Of a stretch of DNA of 64,000 nucleotides, positions 28,296 through 37,276 are shown in pieces. The DNA is from Borrelia sp. RT5S (GTDB lineage Bacteria > Spirochaetota > Spirochaetia > Borreliales > Borreliaceae), in assembly GCF_021165755.1 (NCBI RefSeq), contig NZ_CP088936.1:744001-808000 (forward strand), written 5' to 3'. Below the pieces are notes generated by a model. That model searched no databases, was not told the origin of the DNA, and saw nothing but the letters and a program-made list of their open reading frames with translations. Each line of letters begins with the position of its first letter. The first letter of the stretch is position 1. A program made the translations under genes and the position numbers.

Positions 28296-30047
28296 ATGGG
28301 TAAAGAGTTAGACAGAGATGGTATTTTGTATAAAAAAAGGCATTCAGTTGCTCATGTTATGGCAGAAGCAGTGCTTGATCTATTTCCAAGTACTAAGATT
28401 GCAATAGGTCCCCCAATTAAAGATGGATTTTATTATGATTTTGAGTTTGAAACTCATATTACAGAAAATGTTCTTTTGTTAATAGAGAACAAGATGCGAG
28501 ATATTTTAAAGACGGGTAGTCCTTTTGTAAAGGAGGTAATTACTAAAGAGCATGCTTTGGACTTGTTTAAAGAGCAGCCCTACAAAATAGATTTAATCAA
28601 TAACTTTGGCCTTGAAGAGGAGATCTCGATATATAGGAGTCATAATTTCATTGATCTTTGCAAGGGACCTCATGTTGATGATATGCGTAAAATTGACCCA
28701 AAAGCTTTTAAGTTGACCAGTATTGCCGGTGCTTATTGGCGTGGTAATGAAAAAAATAAAATGCTTACTCGCATCTACGGAACTTTGTGGAATAATGAGA
28801 GAGAGCTTAAGGCATATCTTAACTTAAGAGAAGAGATAAAAAGAAGGGATCACAGGAAACTTGGGCGAGAGCTTAATTTATTTTCCATTCATGAAGAGAT
28901 AGGGCCAGGACTTATATTTTTTCACCCTAATGGTGCTAGAATAAGGGCTTTGGTAGAAGATTTTTGGAGAGAAGAACATTTTAAAAATGGGTATGATATT
29001 CTTTTTACACCTCATGTGGGTAAATCTTGGCTTTGGGAAACATCTGGACACCTAGATTTTTATAAGGAGAGCATGTTTGAGAAAATTGAGATGGATAAGA
29101 GTAGTTATTATGTTAAGCCTATGAATTGTCCGTTTCATATTGCGATTTATAATGAGGGGAAGCATTCTTATAAGGATTTACCTTTCAGATGGGCTGAGCT
29201 TGGCACAGTGTATCGCTATGAGAAAATAGGTGCGCTTCATGGTTCTATGCGTGTTAGAGGATTTACGCAAGATGATGCGCACATCATATGTACCTATGAG
29301 CAAGTTAAGTCAGAGGTTAAGGAAGTTTTAAGATTTGCACTTTATATGTGGGATAAATTTGGGTTTACAAACTTAAAAGCGTATCTTTCTACAAGGCCGG
29401 ATAAATCTGTAGGAAGTGGTGAAGACTGGGATATGGCTGTAAGAGTATTAGAGGAAGCTTTAATTGATTTTAATATTTCTTACGATGTTGATGATGGCGG
29501 TGGAGCCTTTTATGGCCCTAAGATTGATCTTAAAATAATAGATTCTCTTGAAAGAGAATGGCAGATGAGTACAATTCAATTTGATTTTAATTTACCTGAA
29601 AGATTTAAAATGACTTATACTACGGAAGAAGGTAAGGATAAGAGACCTTTTATGATTCATCGTGCTCTTCTTGGTTCTATTGAAAGATTTTTTGGAATTT
29701 TGGTTGAACATTACGGAGGAGCGTTCCCTGTATGGCTTGCGCCTCTTCAAGTTGTCATTATTCCTGTGAATAATATTGTAGAGCAATATGCACTAAAAAT
29801 TTTATCCTTATTTAAAGAGGGAGGTATTAGGATAAAGCTTGATAATAATTGTAATACAAGAATGAATGCGAAGATTAGAGGATATCAGGCTAAAAAAGTT
29901 CCTTATATGTTTATAATAGGAGAGAGAGAGTTAGAGACAGATAGGGTTTCTATTAGAACTAGAACTAATGAGCAGATTGATGGGCTCGGACTTGAAGAAG
30001 CTTTTGAATTTGTGAAATTAAAAATAAAGCATAAGGAGATTTTATAA
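28296..30047 (+). CDS. thrS: Threonyl-tRNA synthetase lacking the TGS domain
   Basis: 583 residues. The editing domain (HSVAHVMAEAVLDLFP and later YRSHNFIDLCKGPHV) and class II core are complete: motif 2 around FRWAELGTVYRYE, zinc ligands Cys278 (MNCPFHI) and His315 (ALHGSMRVRGFTQDDAH), and motif 3 near HRALLGSIERF. A C-terminal anticodon-binding domain ends the protein. The first about 60 residues of E. coli ThrRS, the TGS (N1) domain, are absent: the protein begins just before the editing domain. The gene is preceded by AAAAGG and a T-rich 105-base leader without a recognisable T-box. Confidence 0.95.
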   Translation: MGKELDRDGILYKKRHSVAHVMAEAVLDLFPSTKIAIGPPIKDGFYYDFEFETHITENVLLLIENKMRDILKTGSPFVKEVITKEHALDLFKEQPYKIDLINNFGLEEEISIYRSHNFIDLCKGPHVDDMRKIDPKAFKLTSIAGAYWRGNEKNKMLTRIYGTLWNNERELKAYLNLREEIKRRDHRKLGRELNLFSIHEEIGPGLIFFHPNGARIRALVEDFWREEHFKNGYDILFTPHVGKSWLWETSGHLDFYKESMFEKIEMDKSSYYVKPMNCPFHIAIYNEGKHSYKDLPFRWAELGTVYRYEKIGALHGSMRVRGFTQDDAHIICTYEQVKSEVKEVLRFALYMWDKFGFTNLKAYLSTRPDKSVGSGEDWDMAVRVLEEALIDFNISYDVDDGGGAFYGPKIDLKIIDSLEREWQMSTIQFDFNLPERFKMTYTTEEGKDKRPFMIHRALLGSIERFFGILVEHYGGAFPVWLAPLQVVIIPVNNIVEQYALKILSLFKEGGIRIKLDNNCNTRMNAKIRGYQAKKVPYMFIIGERELETDRVSIRTRTNEQIDGLGLEEAFEFVKLKIKHKEIL

Positions 30048-30048
30048 A

Positions 30049-30672
30049 TTGAGGTATGCGGGAATAATTAGTCCAAACAAAGTGACTTTTTTTAGGATTA
30101 TATTGTCTTTCGGTATATTGCTTATATTCTTCCTTGAAAATTTTTGGAATCCTTATCTGTTTTTAATCTCGATTTGGTTTTTAATTATTTTAAATGAATT
30201 AACAGATGTTGTCGATGGGTATGTTGCTAGAAAATATGGTTTGGTTAGCAATATAGGAAAAGTTTTAGATCCTTATGCAGATGTTCTGCAACACCTGACA
30301 TATTTCGTTTTTTTCTTCTATAAGGGTATTACTCCGTATTATTTTTTTGTGGTATTTGTGTACCGTGAGATTTCCGTCGGTTTTATTCGAAATTTAATTA
30401 TTCAATTTAACATAGTTCAACAGGCTAAAATTTCGGGTAAGTTAAAATCATTATTTTATGCTGTTGCAACATTTGCCAGTCTTTTTCTTTATAGTTTGGA
30501 TAAATTGAAAATTACTATGCTGTTTGAGAAATATGTAGGGTCTGTTTTAAACGTAAATTTTAATTTTTCTTTTATCATCGGAATAATATATGCTATATCT
30601 ACCTTTTTAGTTATTGTATCTTTTATCGATTATTTATTGGTGTTTTTGGAACTTAAAAAGTATGAAACTTAA
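30049..30672 (+). CDS. pgsA: CDP-diacylglycerol-glycerol-3-phosphate phosphatidyltransferase
   Basis: 207 residues, several transmembrane helices. The CDP-alcohol phosphotransferase signature D-G-x2-A-R-x8-G-x3-D-x3-D is complete in DGYVARKYGLVSNIGKVLDP plus YAD (about residues 55-77). PgsA makes phosphatidylglycerol phosphate, leading to phosphatidylglycerol, a main Borrelia phospholipid. Phosphatidylcholine synthase belongs to the same superfamily; the position and short length favour PgsA. TTG start one base after thrS. Confidence 0.88.
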   Translation: MRYAGIISPNKVTFFRIILSFGILLIFFLENFWNPYLFLISIWFLIILNELTDVVDGYVARKYGLVSNIGKVLDPYADVLQHLTYFVFFFYKGITPYYFFVVFVYREISVGFIRNLIIQFNIVQQAKISGKLKSLFYAVATFASLFLYSLDKLKITMLFEKYVGSVLNVNFNFSFIIGIIYAISTFLVIVSFIDYLLVFLELKKYET

Positions 30673-32101
30673 AGTATTATTGGTTTTGTTATTAATTGTT
30701 ACTTATTCTCACGCTCAAGAGAAGCAGATATTAACGGAGATAACTCCTTTAAGTATTTCAAGTAAGAGCGGGAAGGGAAGCGTTTATCTAAGAGTTAGTA
30801 AGTCTTCTAATTACATCTTGACTTTTGATAGTTCCTTAAAGTTAGATTTTGTTTATATGGTTTATGACGTTGTAAAGAAGAAATATATAACAGATAAGAT
30901 AAAAAAGAGAGATGTTAGAATTAAATTAGATAAGGATGTTCTTTATGCTGTAATTTATATTGCATCTGAGAATGCAAACATTAATTTTGCGCTTACGGAC
31001 CTAGATCTGTCGATAATAAGCGATAATTCTTTAAGAGCTAAGCTTTCCCATATAAAAACACAAGATAAGACTTTTCTATTAAGGGAATTGCCAGTCTTTG
31101 GGCTGGACTTGGAGATTAAAAAATATATTTTAAGAATATATAAAAACAATATTTACATTGCTTATCAGATTAAAACAGGCGATGACAACATTAAAGTGTC
31201 TGCATTTATTGAAAATATTGGTTGGTTTGATATAACATCTGCCGTTAATGAGAATATTACTGGTGTTTCATGTTTTGATTTTGCAATCAATTCCAGAGGT
31301 GAGTTGTATGTTGCCTTTACTACTAGGGAAACAGATAATTTTTCTAGGGAACTTATAGTTAAAAAATTTAATAGCAGAAAGTGGATTGATATTAGTCCTA
31401 AATTTAGAGAGAGTATCGGGTCTTTGGTAAATATTAGTATTGACAGAAGAGACAATTTGTATTTGGTTTATTTGAAGGAAATTGGGGAAGAATATAAAAT
31501 AAATTGTGTTGCAAATAAAGGATACGGGCGCATTTGGAGCGGTGTTGGAGGTTCTTATGTTTTTAAAGGAAGTGCTAATGTTGACGTTTCAAACATTGGC
31601 ATCATTTCTGAGCCTTTCTTGGGGATTTTTTATAATTATCAAATAGATGGTTATATGAAGTCTGAGTTTGTTATTAATAAGGGAAAGACTTGGACTAATA
31701 CAAATGCTCAGTCTGCTATTATGGCAAATTCTGTAAAGATTCTTTCCAATTCTCAGTCTGACCAGGTTGTTTTAAGTTATGTAACAAAGGGCAGGCCTAT
31801 TATTAGTATATCTGCCTTGGAATGGGATAAGTGGCATAATATAAGTCCAAATATTGAAGCTGAGGGCGACATAAGAAGCGACATTATAGAGTATAGAAAT
31901 AATTTGTTCCTAGTTTATGAAGAAGGTAATGATGTTAGACTTATTTATCTTGACAATAATGATTGGTATTTTGTGAATGAATCTGAGGTTTTTCAGAAAG
32001 CTGCTCTTAAACCTCAAATCAAACAGTACGGGAGAGAAGGATTTATAATGTCGTATTTGAGTTCCGATTCTAAGACCTTACATTTCAAATTAATTACTTA
32101 G
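30662..32101 (+). CDS. Secreted protein of unknown function
   Basis: 479 residues from ATG 30662, which puts a signal peptide at the very N-terminus (MKLKVLLVLLLIVTYSHA, cleavage near SHA-QEK). An ATG at 30614 would place 16 odd residues before it and is rejected. The mature part is beta-rich with recurring blocks such as FDFAINSRGELYVAFTTRE, ISIDRRDNLYLVYLKE and DQVVLSYVTKGRPIISISALEW, suggesting a beta-propeller. It overlaps pgsA by 11 bases, and its 3' end overlaps the convergent CYTH gene by 12. No named family recognised; periplasmic location inferred. Confidence 0.75.
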   Translation: MKLKVLLVLLLIVTYSHAQEKQILTEITPLSISSKSGKGSVYLRVSKSSNYILTFDSSLKLDFVYMVYDVVKKKYITDKIKKRDVRIKLDKDVLYAVIYIASENANINFALTDLDLSIISDNSLRAKLSHIKTQDKTFLLRELPVFGLDLEIKKYILRIYKNNIYIAYQIKTGDDNIKVSAFIENIGWFDITSAVNENITGVSCFDFAINSRGELYVAFTTRETDNFSRELIVKKFNSRKWIDISPKFRESIGSLVNISIDRRDNLYLVYLKEIGEEYKINCVANKGYGRIWSGVGGSYVFKGSANVDVSNIGIISEPFLGIFYNYQIDGYMKSEFVINKGKTWTNTNAQSAIMANSVKILSNSQSDQVVLSYVTKGRPIISISALEWDKWHNISPNIEAEGDIRSDIIEYRNNLFLVYEEGNDVRLIYLDNNDWYFVNESEVFQKAALKPQIKQYGREGFIMSYLSSDSKTLHFKLIT

Positions 32102-32599
32102 TAGTTCAAAATATGATTTTTTTTCAATATTGGTTTTTAACTGCAAATCTTCCATTATTTCATAGATTTCTGTTTTGGCCAGTGCTAATTCGCTTTTGTC
32201 TTTAATGATTTTTTCCACTTCTAGAAAGAATCCAAGATTTTCGATTTCATTTATTTCTATGGTTAAGTCTTCCTTTCTGTAAATCAAACTTTTTTTGTTT
32301 TTTTTATATAAAAGTTTGAATTTCATTTCTTCTAGAAGTAGTATGAAAGCATTTGCATTATCTATTCCAAATTCAATTTCTTTATTGATTTCTATATCGC
32401 TATCTAATAGTTTGTTCTTAAATGTTACAATGTCCGTTGAGGAGTTAAACTTTCTTATTCTAATTGTTTGTTTTGTGTTGCAATAATACACATCTTCTTT
32501 GAGTTCTTCTCTTATGAATTTGAATTTTCGATTGGCTAGTTTTAAGATCTTTTTAATTTCCCCTTTTGGAATGAAGGCTTTGGATTCGATTTCTAACAT
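32090..32599 (-). CDS. cyaB: CYTH-domain protein (class IV adenylate cyclase / triphosphatase-like)
   Basis: 169 residues. The ExExK metal/phosphate motif is at the very N-terminus (EIESK), followed by the tunnel residues RIRKF, VTFKNK, EINKEIEFGI and the later EINEIENLGFFLEVE. CYTH proteins act on triphosphates: class IV adenylate cyclases and inorganic or thiamine triphosphatases share the fold. Borrelia annotation calls it CyaB; whether it makes cAMP cannot be told from sequence. It is convergent to the preceding gene and divergent from ktrB, with 80 bases between the latter two. Confidence 0.85.
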   Translation of the reverse strand: MLEIESKAFIPKGEIKKILKLANRKFKFIREELKEDVYYCNTKQTIRIRKFNSSTDIVTFKNKLLDSDIEINKEIEFGIDNANAFILLLEEMKFKLLYKKNKKSLIYRKEDLTIEINEIENLGFFLEVEKIIKDKSELALAKTEIYEIMEDLQLKTNIEKKSYFELLSN

Positions 32600-32679
32600 G
32601 TATTAAAAATAATAAAATTGTGATAGTATTTCAATGTTTGCAGTGAAATACAAGTATCTTTTTGTGTCTTTGTTGTTTT

Positions 32680-33999
32680 ATGTTAAGATTTGGGTTTAGT
32701 GATAGGTTTTTTCTTTTCAGTTATTTTATCTTGGTTATCTTCTTCGGGTTTATCTTGTTGTCTTTTCCTATTTCTTGGAAGGGCGAAGAAAAACTGAAAT
32801 ACATAGATGCTTTGTTTACATCTGTGTCCGCTGTTAGTATTACAGGACTTACTACTGTTAAGATAGAAAATTTTTCTACTTTTGGGTTTGTGGTTATAAT
32901 GTTGTTGATCCAATTTGGTGGTCTTGGATTTATCACTATTACTACCTTTTATTTACTCATCCCTAAGCGTAAGTTGAAAATGACAGATGCCAGGATTATT
33001 AAACAATATTCTCTTTCAAATATTGAATATAATCCCATTAAAATTTTGAAAAGTATACTTCTTGTAACTTTTTTAATTGAACTGATTGGACTAATATTGG
33101 TAGTAGTTTGTTTTAAATTTCGAGGTGTCAAGGTATCCTTGTTTGAGGTTTTGTTTACTGTGATTTCAGCCTTTTGCAACGCGGGGTTTTCCATGCATTC
33201 TGAGAGCATTTATGCATGGCGGGATGTGCCTGAAGCAGTAGTTGTTATTGCCATTTTGATTATTTGTGGGGGTCTTGGATTCATGGTGTATCGTGATGTT
33301 ACCAACACTATTAGAGACAAGAAAAAGCTGTCTCTTCATGCTAAGGTTGTCTTTAGTTTTAGTTTCTTTTTGATTGTTTTTGGAGCGGTTGTGTTTTTTT
33401 TGTCTGAAATTCGTAAACTCAATGAAGGTTATTCGCTTGGAACTTTAATATTAAATTCAATATTCTATTCAATAAGTACACGAACGGCAGGGTTTAATTA
33501 TCTTGAAAATTCCGTTATTACAAGCAGGACTCAGATGATTACTTTGCCCTTCATGTTTATTGGAGGTGCGCCTGGATCAACTGCCGGTGGGATTAAGATA
33601 ACCACGTTTTTTTTAATTATTCTTGCTGTAATAAAGAACCAAGATGGTAATGGTTATATTATAGGATCTTATAAAGTATCAATTGATAGCATAAGGTTTG
33701 CTCTTTTATTTTTTGCAAGAGCTATTTTTATTCTGTGTTTTTCATTTTTCATGCTTCTTGCTGCTGAGGGTGGGGGTAATTGGAAAGTGATTGACTTGGG
33801 GTATGAAGTTTTTTCTGCTTTTGGTACTGTTGGCCTTTCGGTAGGTGTTACTCAAAAATTGTCATACCTGGGTAAAATAATTATAATCTTTACTATGTTT
33901 GCGGGTAGAATAGGCCTTTTTTCGATGGCGATTTTTGTTTCACGGAGATCCCGTTTTGAAGAATTTACAAGACCAAGACAAGATATTTTGGTAGGTTAG
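32680..33999 (+). CDS. ktrB: K+ uptake channel subunit KtrB (TrkH/NtpJ family)
   Basis: 439 residues from ATG 32680 (a TTG at 32662 would add CLCC-type residues and is unlikely). Eight-helix, four-pore-loop architecture: the filter segments SITGLTT, FCNAGFSMHSES, STRTAGFNYL and FGTVGLSVGVT each carry the central glycine. KtrB conducts K+ and usually depends on Na+ and on the RCK protein KtrA, which is encoded seven bases downstream. Together they form the K+ uptake system. Confidence 0.94.
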   Translation: MLRFGFSDRFFLFSYFILVIFFGFILLSFPISWKGEEKLKYIDALFTSVSAVSITGLTTVKIENFSTFGFVVIMLLIQFGGLGFITITTFYLLIPKRKLKMTDARIIKQYSLSNIEYNPIKILKSILLVTFLIELIGLILVVVCFKFRGVKVSLFEVLFTVISAFCNAGFSMHSESIYAWRDVPEAVVVIAILIICGGLGFMVYRDVTNTIRDKKKLSLHAKVVFSFSFFLIVFGAVVFFLSEIRKLNEGYSLGTLILNSIFYSISTRTAGFNYLENSVITSRTQMITLPFMFIGGAPGSTAGGIKITTFFLIILAVIKNQDGNGYIIGSYKVSIDSIRFALLFFARAIFILCFSFFMLLAAEGGGNWKVIDLGYEVFSAFGTVGLSVGVTQKLSYLGKIIIIFTMFAGRIGLFSMAIFVSRRSRFEEFTRPRQDILVG

Positions 34000-34006
34000 A
34001 TAAAGA

Positions 34007-34789
34007 GTGAAGACGTTTGTTATTATTGGTCTGAGTAATTTGGGTGTGCATCTTCTTGAGGACTTGAGTAAGCTTGATTGTCAGATTATTATTGTTGATA
34101 CATCAAAAGAGTTGATTGAAGAATATGATGTTATTGCTACGGAAAGTTTTATTCTTGATCAATTTACTAAAAATGCTTTAAAGAAAGTAATTCCTGTGGA
34201 TACGGACGCTGTCGTTATTGATTTTGATGATGATCTTGGTAAGAGTGCTCTTGTTACTCATTATTGTAATCTTTTAGGTGTAAGAGAGATATGTGTTAAA
34301 ACTGAGGATAGGGATGATGCTGAAATATTGAAAACCCTTGGAGCTACAAAAATTATATTTCCAAGTAAAGATGCGGCAAGGAGATTGACTCCACTTTTAG
34401 TTTCTCCCAATCTTTCAACATACAATATTATTGGGTATGATATTATTGTTGCTGAGACTGTTATTCCTAAAGAGTATGTAGGCAAGACTCTTCTTGAGGC
34501 TGATTTGAGGAGAGAGAAGGGCATTACGGTGATTGCTGTTAGAAATTTAAGTAATTCTAGATATGAGTTTGTGGATGGAGATTATTTCTTTTTAAAAGAC
34601 GATAAGGTTGTGATTTGTGGAAAACCAGATAGTATTGAAAATTTTACAAATAATAAGGACCTGATTAAGGACTTAATTGCGGCTTCTAAAGAAGACGAAG
34701 CTTCATTTAAGGAAGAAAATAAGAAGTTGAGTTTTTTAAGATTTTTTGATTTCATGAAAAAGTTTAATAAAGATAATAAGAGGGATTAA
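34007..34789 (+). CDS. ktrA: K+ uptake regulatory subunit KtrA (TrkA N and C domains)
   Basis: 260 residues. The RCK/TrkA-N Rossmann domain starts FVIIGLSNLGVHLLEDL with the acidic end of strand 2 in IIVDTSKELIEEYD. The TrkA-C domain covers about residues 140-215 (VAETVIPKEYVGKTLLEADLRRE). KtrA forms an octameric ring that binds ATP/ADP or c-di-AMP and gates KtrB. A charged C-terminal tail of about 35 residues is extra. GTG start, seven bases after ktrB. Confidence 0.93.
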   Translation: MKTFVIIGLSNLGVHLLEDLSKLDCQIIIVDTSKELIEEYDVIATESFILDQFTKNALKKVIPVDTDAVVIDFDDDLGKSALVTHYCNLLGVREICVKTEDRDDAEILKTLGATKIIFPSKDAARRLTPLLVSPNLSTYNIIGYDIIVAETVIPKEYVGKTLLEADLRREKGITVIAVRNLSNSRYEFVDGDYFFLKDDKVVICGKPDSIENFTNNKDLIKDLIAASKEDEASFKEENKKLSFLRFFDFMKKFNKDNKRD

Positions 34790-34799
34790 AGGATTTAGG

Positions 34800-35771
34800 A
34801 TGACTAAGATTATTCCTGTTGCAAGCGGAAAAGGTGGTGTTGGTAAGACCTCTTTTGTTGCTAATATTGGCTATAAACTCTCAAGTTTGGGAAAGACTGT
34901 AATACTAGTCGATCTTGACCTTGGAGGTTCTAATCTACATACATGTTTAGGGGTTAAGAATACTGGTATTGGAATAGGTTCTTTTATTAATAAGCGTGAA
35001 AAAAATTTTTCAAATTTAATTGTTGAAACGCCTTACAGTAAGCTTTATTTAATACCAGGAGATGCCCTTTATGCAGGAACGGCCAATCTTCCCTTTCCCA
35101 TAAAGAAGAAGATAATTGATGCAATTCAAAGGGATCTTGTTGCAGATTTTGTTTTCATAGATTTAGGCTCGGGTACATCTTATAATACTGTAGATTTTTA
35201 TTTAGTTGCTTACAGCGGGATTGTGGTCACTGTCCCGGAGACTCCTTCCATACTTAATGCGTATTCATTTTTAAAAAATGCACTTTATCGTCTTTTGTAC
35301 CTAGGATTCCCCCCAAAGAGTGATGAGCGTGAGTATATTAGTAATTTCTTTAAAGAAAAAATAGAAGGGTCAAATGTTAAATTTAAGGATTTAGTTACAG
35401 GAATTGAGCTTATATCTTTAAGTTCATCTCTTAAGGTTAAGAAGATGATGAATAATTTTTATCCTAGGGTTGTGCTTAATAGGATAGAATCTAGCGAAGA
35501 GATAGGTATGTGTGAAAATTTGATCAATGTTGTTAAGAACAATATTAATGTACCAGTAGAATTTATTGGATTTGTTCCATTTGCTAAGAGTTTTAGGGAA
35601 TCTGTTAATAGCAGGATTCCATTTATTGATTTTGATAAAAATTCAAAACTCAATAAATATTTCGAGTTTATTTCGCATAATTTGATTAAATCTCCTCTTG
35701 AAGGCTCTCCTTATATTTACGATGATATATACGATATGATTAAGGATCAAAGTCAGTTTATTAGAAACTAG
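34800..35771 (+). CDS. MinD/ParA-type ATPase
   Basis: 323 residues. The deviant Walker A motif is ASGKGGVGKTSF near the N-terminus, followed by ILVDLDLGGSNLHTCLG and the Walker B-like FVFIDLGSGTSYNTVDF. These belong to the SIMIBI MinD/FlhG/ParA class that forms nucleotide-dependent dimers on membranes or DNA. It lies between ktrA and pfk, not in a flagellar or partition locus, so the cargo is unknown. The insert at about residues 160-220 is longer than in MinD. Confidence 0.82.
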   Translation: MTKIIPVASGKGGVGKTSFVANIGYKLSSLGKTVILVDLDLGGSNLHTCLGVKNTGIGIGSFINKREKNFSNLIVETPYSKLYLIPGDALYAGTANLPFPIKKKIIDAIQRDLVADFVFIDLGSGTSYNTVDFYLVAYSGIVVTVPETPSILNAYSFLKNALYRLLYLGFPPKSDEREYISNFFKEKIEGSNVKFKDLVTGIELISLSSSLKVKKMMNNFYPRVVLNRIESSEEIGMCENLINVVKNNINVPVEFIGFVPFAKSFRESVNSRIPFIDFDKNSKLNKYFEFISHNLIKSPLEGSPYIYDDIYDMIKDQSQFIRN

Positions 35772-35806
35772 TTGGTTTATAATGAGTTATGTGGAGGAGT
35801 GGTGTA

Positions 35807-37150
35807 GTGTATAGGATTAAAGATAAAAAACTAGACTTCAGGATAGAAAGTCTGGGGGAATGTAAGCAGAATAATCCTTTAATTGATTTTTATGCTAGTG
35901 AGAGCCATGTGCATTTTACTAGCGAGGCTAATAAAATTAGATTTAGTGTTTATAAGAATGAAAAAAGTTGTGATAAGTATGAAGATATCCTTTTAGAGAA
36001 AGCTGGACCTAGAGATAAGATATATTTTATTCCAAAGCATGTTAAAGCGGCGATTACTACTTGTGGAGGGCTTTGTCCCGGATTTAATGATGTTATTCGT
36101 TCAATTGTAAGAACCTTATGGAAAGTATACGGAGTTCGTAATATTTATGGTGTTAAGTTTGGGTATCAGGGCCTTTTGCCGGATTCTAATTCTCCTTTTG
36201 TTCAACTTAATCCGGATATAGTGGATGATATTAACCAATTTGGCGGTACAGTGCTTGGCTCCTCAAGGGGAGGAATTAAACCTGTTGAAATAGTTGATAC
36301 TTTGGAGAGAATGAATATTAATATGCTCTTTAATATAGGTGGAGATGGAACCCAGAAGGGATCTATTTTAATTGCTGAGGAAATAGCTAGGAGAAATTTA
36401 AAAATAGCTGTTGTGGGAATTCCTAAGACAGTTGATAATGATTTTATGTTTGTTCAAAAATCTTTTGGATTTGAAACAGCAGTTGAACAGGCAGTTGCTG
36501 CAGTTGCTGGAGCACATTTTGAGGCAAACAGTGCTTATAATGGGATTGGTCTTGTTAAGGTAATGGGTAGGGATTCTGGATTTATTGCTGCCTATACTGC
36601 TTTATCATCTAATGATGTTAACTTTTGTTTAATACCAGAGTTAGACTTTGACATTGAAGGACCTAATGGTTTTCTTGCACACCTTGAGAAGAGGCTTTTA
36701 TCAAAAGAGAGTTTGGATGAAATTCCTCATGCAGTAATATTAATAGCAGAGGGGGCGGGGCAGAAATATTTTGATCCTAGTAGCCGCAGAAGGGATGATT
36801 CTGGTAATTTGTTATATGAGGATATTGGACTTTATCTTAAAGATAAGATTACAGAGTATTTTAATGTTAAGAATATTCCAATTACGCTTAAGTATATTGA
36901 TCCTAGTTACATTATTAGAAGTTCACCGGCTAATGCGAGTGATTCTCTTTATTGTGCCCGTCTTGGTTCAAATGCGGTTCATGCTGCTATGTCAGGTAAG
37001 ACAAATTTATTGGTTAGCTTGTGGAGTACAAAGTTCGTGCACATTCCAATAGAAATGGCAGTAATTGACAGAAATAAGGTAAATATAAATGGTTCCTTTT
37101 GGAGAGATGTTCTTGCAAGCACTGGACAACCATTTAGTATGAAGAATTAG
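35807..37150 (+). CDS. pfk: 6-phosphofructokinase family (PPi/ATP clade II type)
   Basis: 447 residues from GTG 35807; GGAGGAG at 35793-35799 gives seven bases spacing, whereas ATG 35789 contains that site within its frame. Core motifs: AAITTCGGLCPGFNDVI, IGGDGTQKGS at about 177-186, PKTVDNDF at 206 and MGRDSGFIAAY. The Gly after GGD is the residue usual in ATP-using enzymes, while the Lys in PKTVDND is the one usual in PPi-using enzymes; this mixture is known in trypanosomatid-type ATP-PFKs. Borrelia has a second, PPi-dependent PFK elsewhere (from memory), so this paralogue's donor is uncertain. Confidence 0.88.
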   Translation: MYRIKDKKLDFRIESLGECKQNNPLIDFYASESHVHFTSEANKIRFSVYKNEKSCDKYEDILLEKAGPRDKIYFIPKHVKAAITTCGGLCPGFNDVIRSIVRTLWKVYGVRNIYGVKFGYQGLLPDSNSPFVQLNPDIVDDINQFGGTVLGSSRGGIKPVEIVDTLERMNINMLFNIGGDGTQKGSILIAEEIARRNLKIAVVGIPKTVDNDFMFVQKSFGFETAVEQAVAAVAGAHFEANSAYNGIGLVKVMGRDSGFIAAYTALSSNDVNFCLIPELDFDIEGPNGFLAHLEKRLLSKESLDEIPHAVILIAEGAGQKYFDPSSRRRDDSGNLLYEDIGLYLKDKITEYFNVKNIPITLKYIDPSYIIRSSPANASDSLYCARLGSNAVHAAMSGKTNLLVSLWSTKFVHIPIEMAVIDRNKVNINGSFWRDVLASTGQPFSMKN

Positions 37151-37200
37151 AATACAAAATTTAACATGTCTGAAGGTAGTCCTCTAGCATTGTAAAAAAG

Positions 37201-37230
37201 GAAAGGGGCCTTGACCTTCTAAGCCCCTTT
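37201..37230 (-). terminator. Rho-independent terminator between pfk and the lipoprotein gene
   Basis: AAAGGGGC at 37202-37209 pairs with GCCCCTTT at 37223-37230 around a 13-base loop. On the minus strand the stem is followed by CCTTTTTTAC, a good U-run, so it ends the lipoprotein transcript. In the plus direction it is followed by the weaker CTGTTACTT and may also stop pfk transcription. Confidence 0.8.
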
Positions 37231-37276
37231 CTGTTACTTGCTATTTAAAAAAAGACTATTTCTCTTTGTTATGGCG

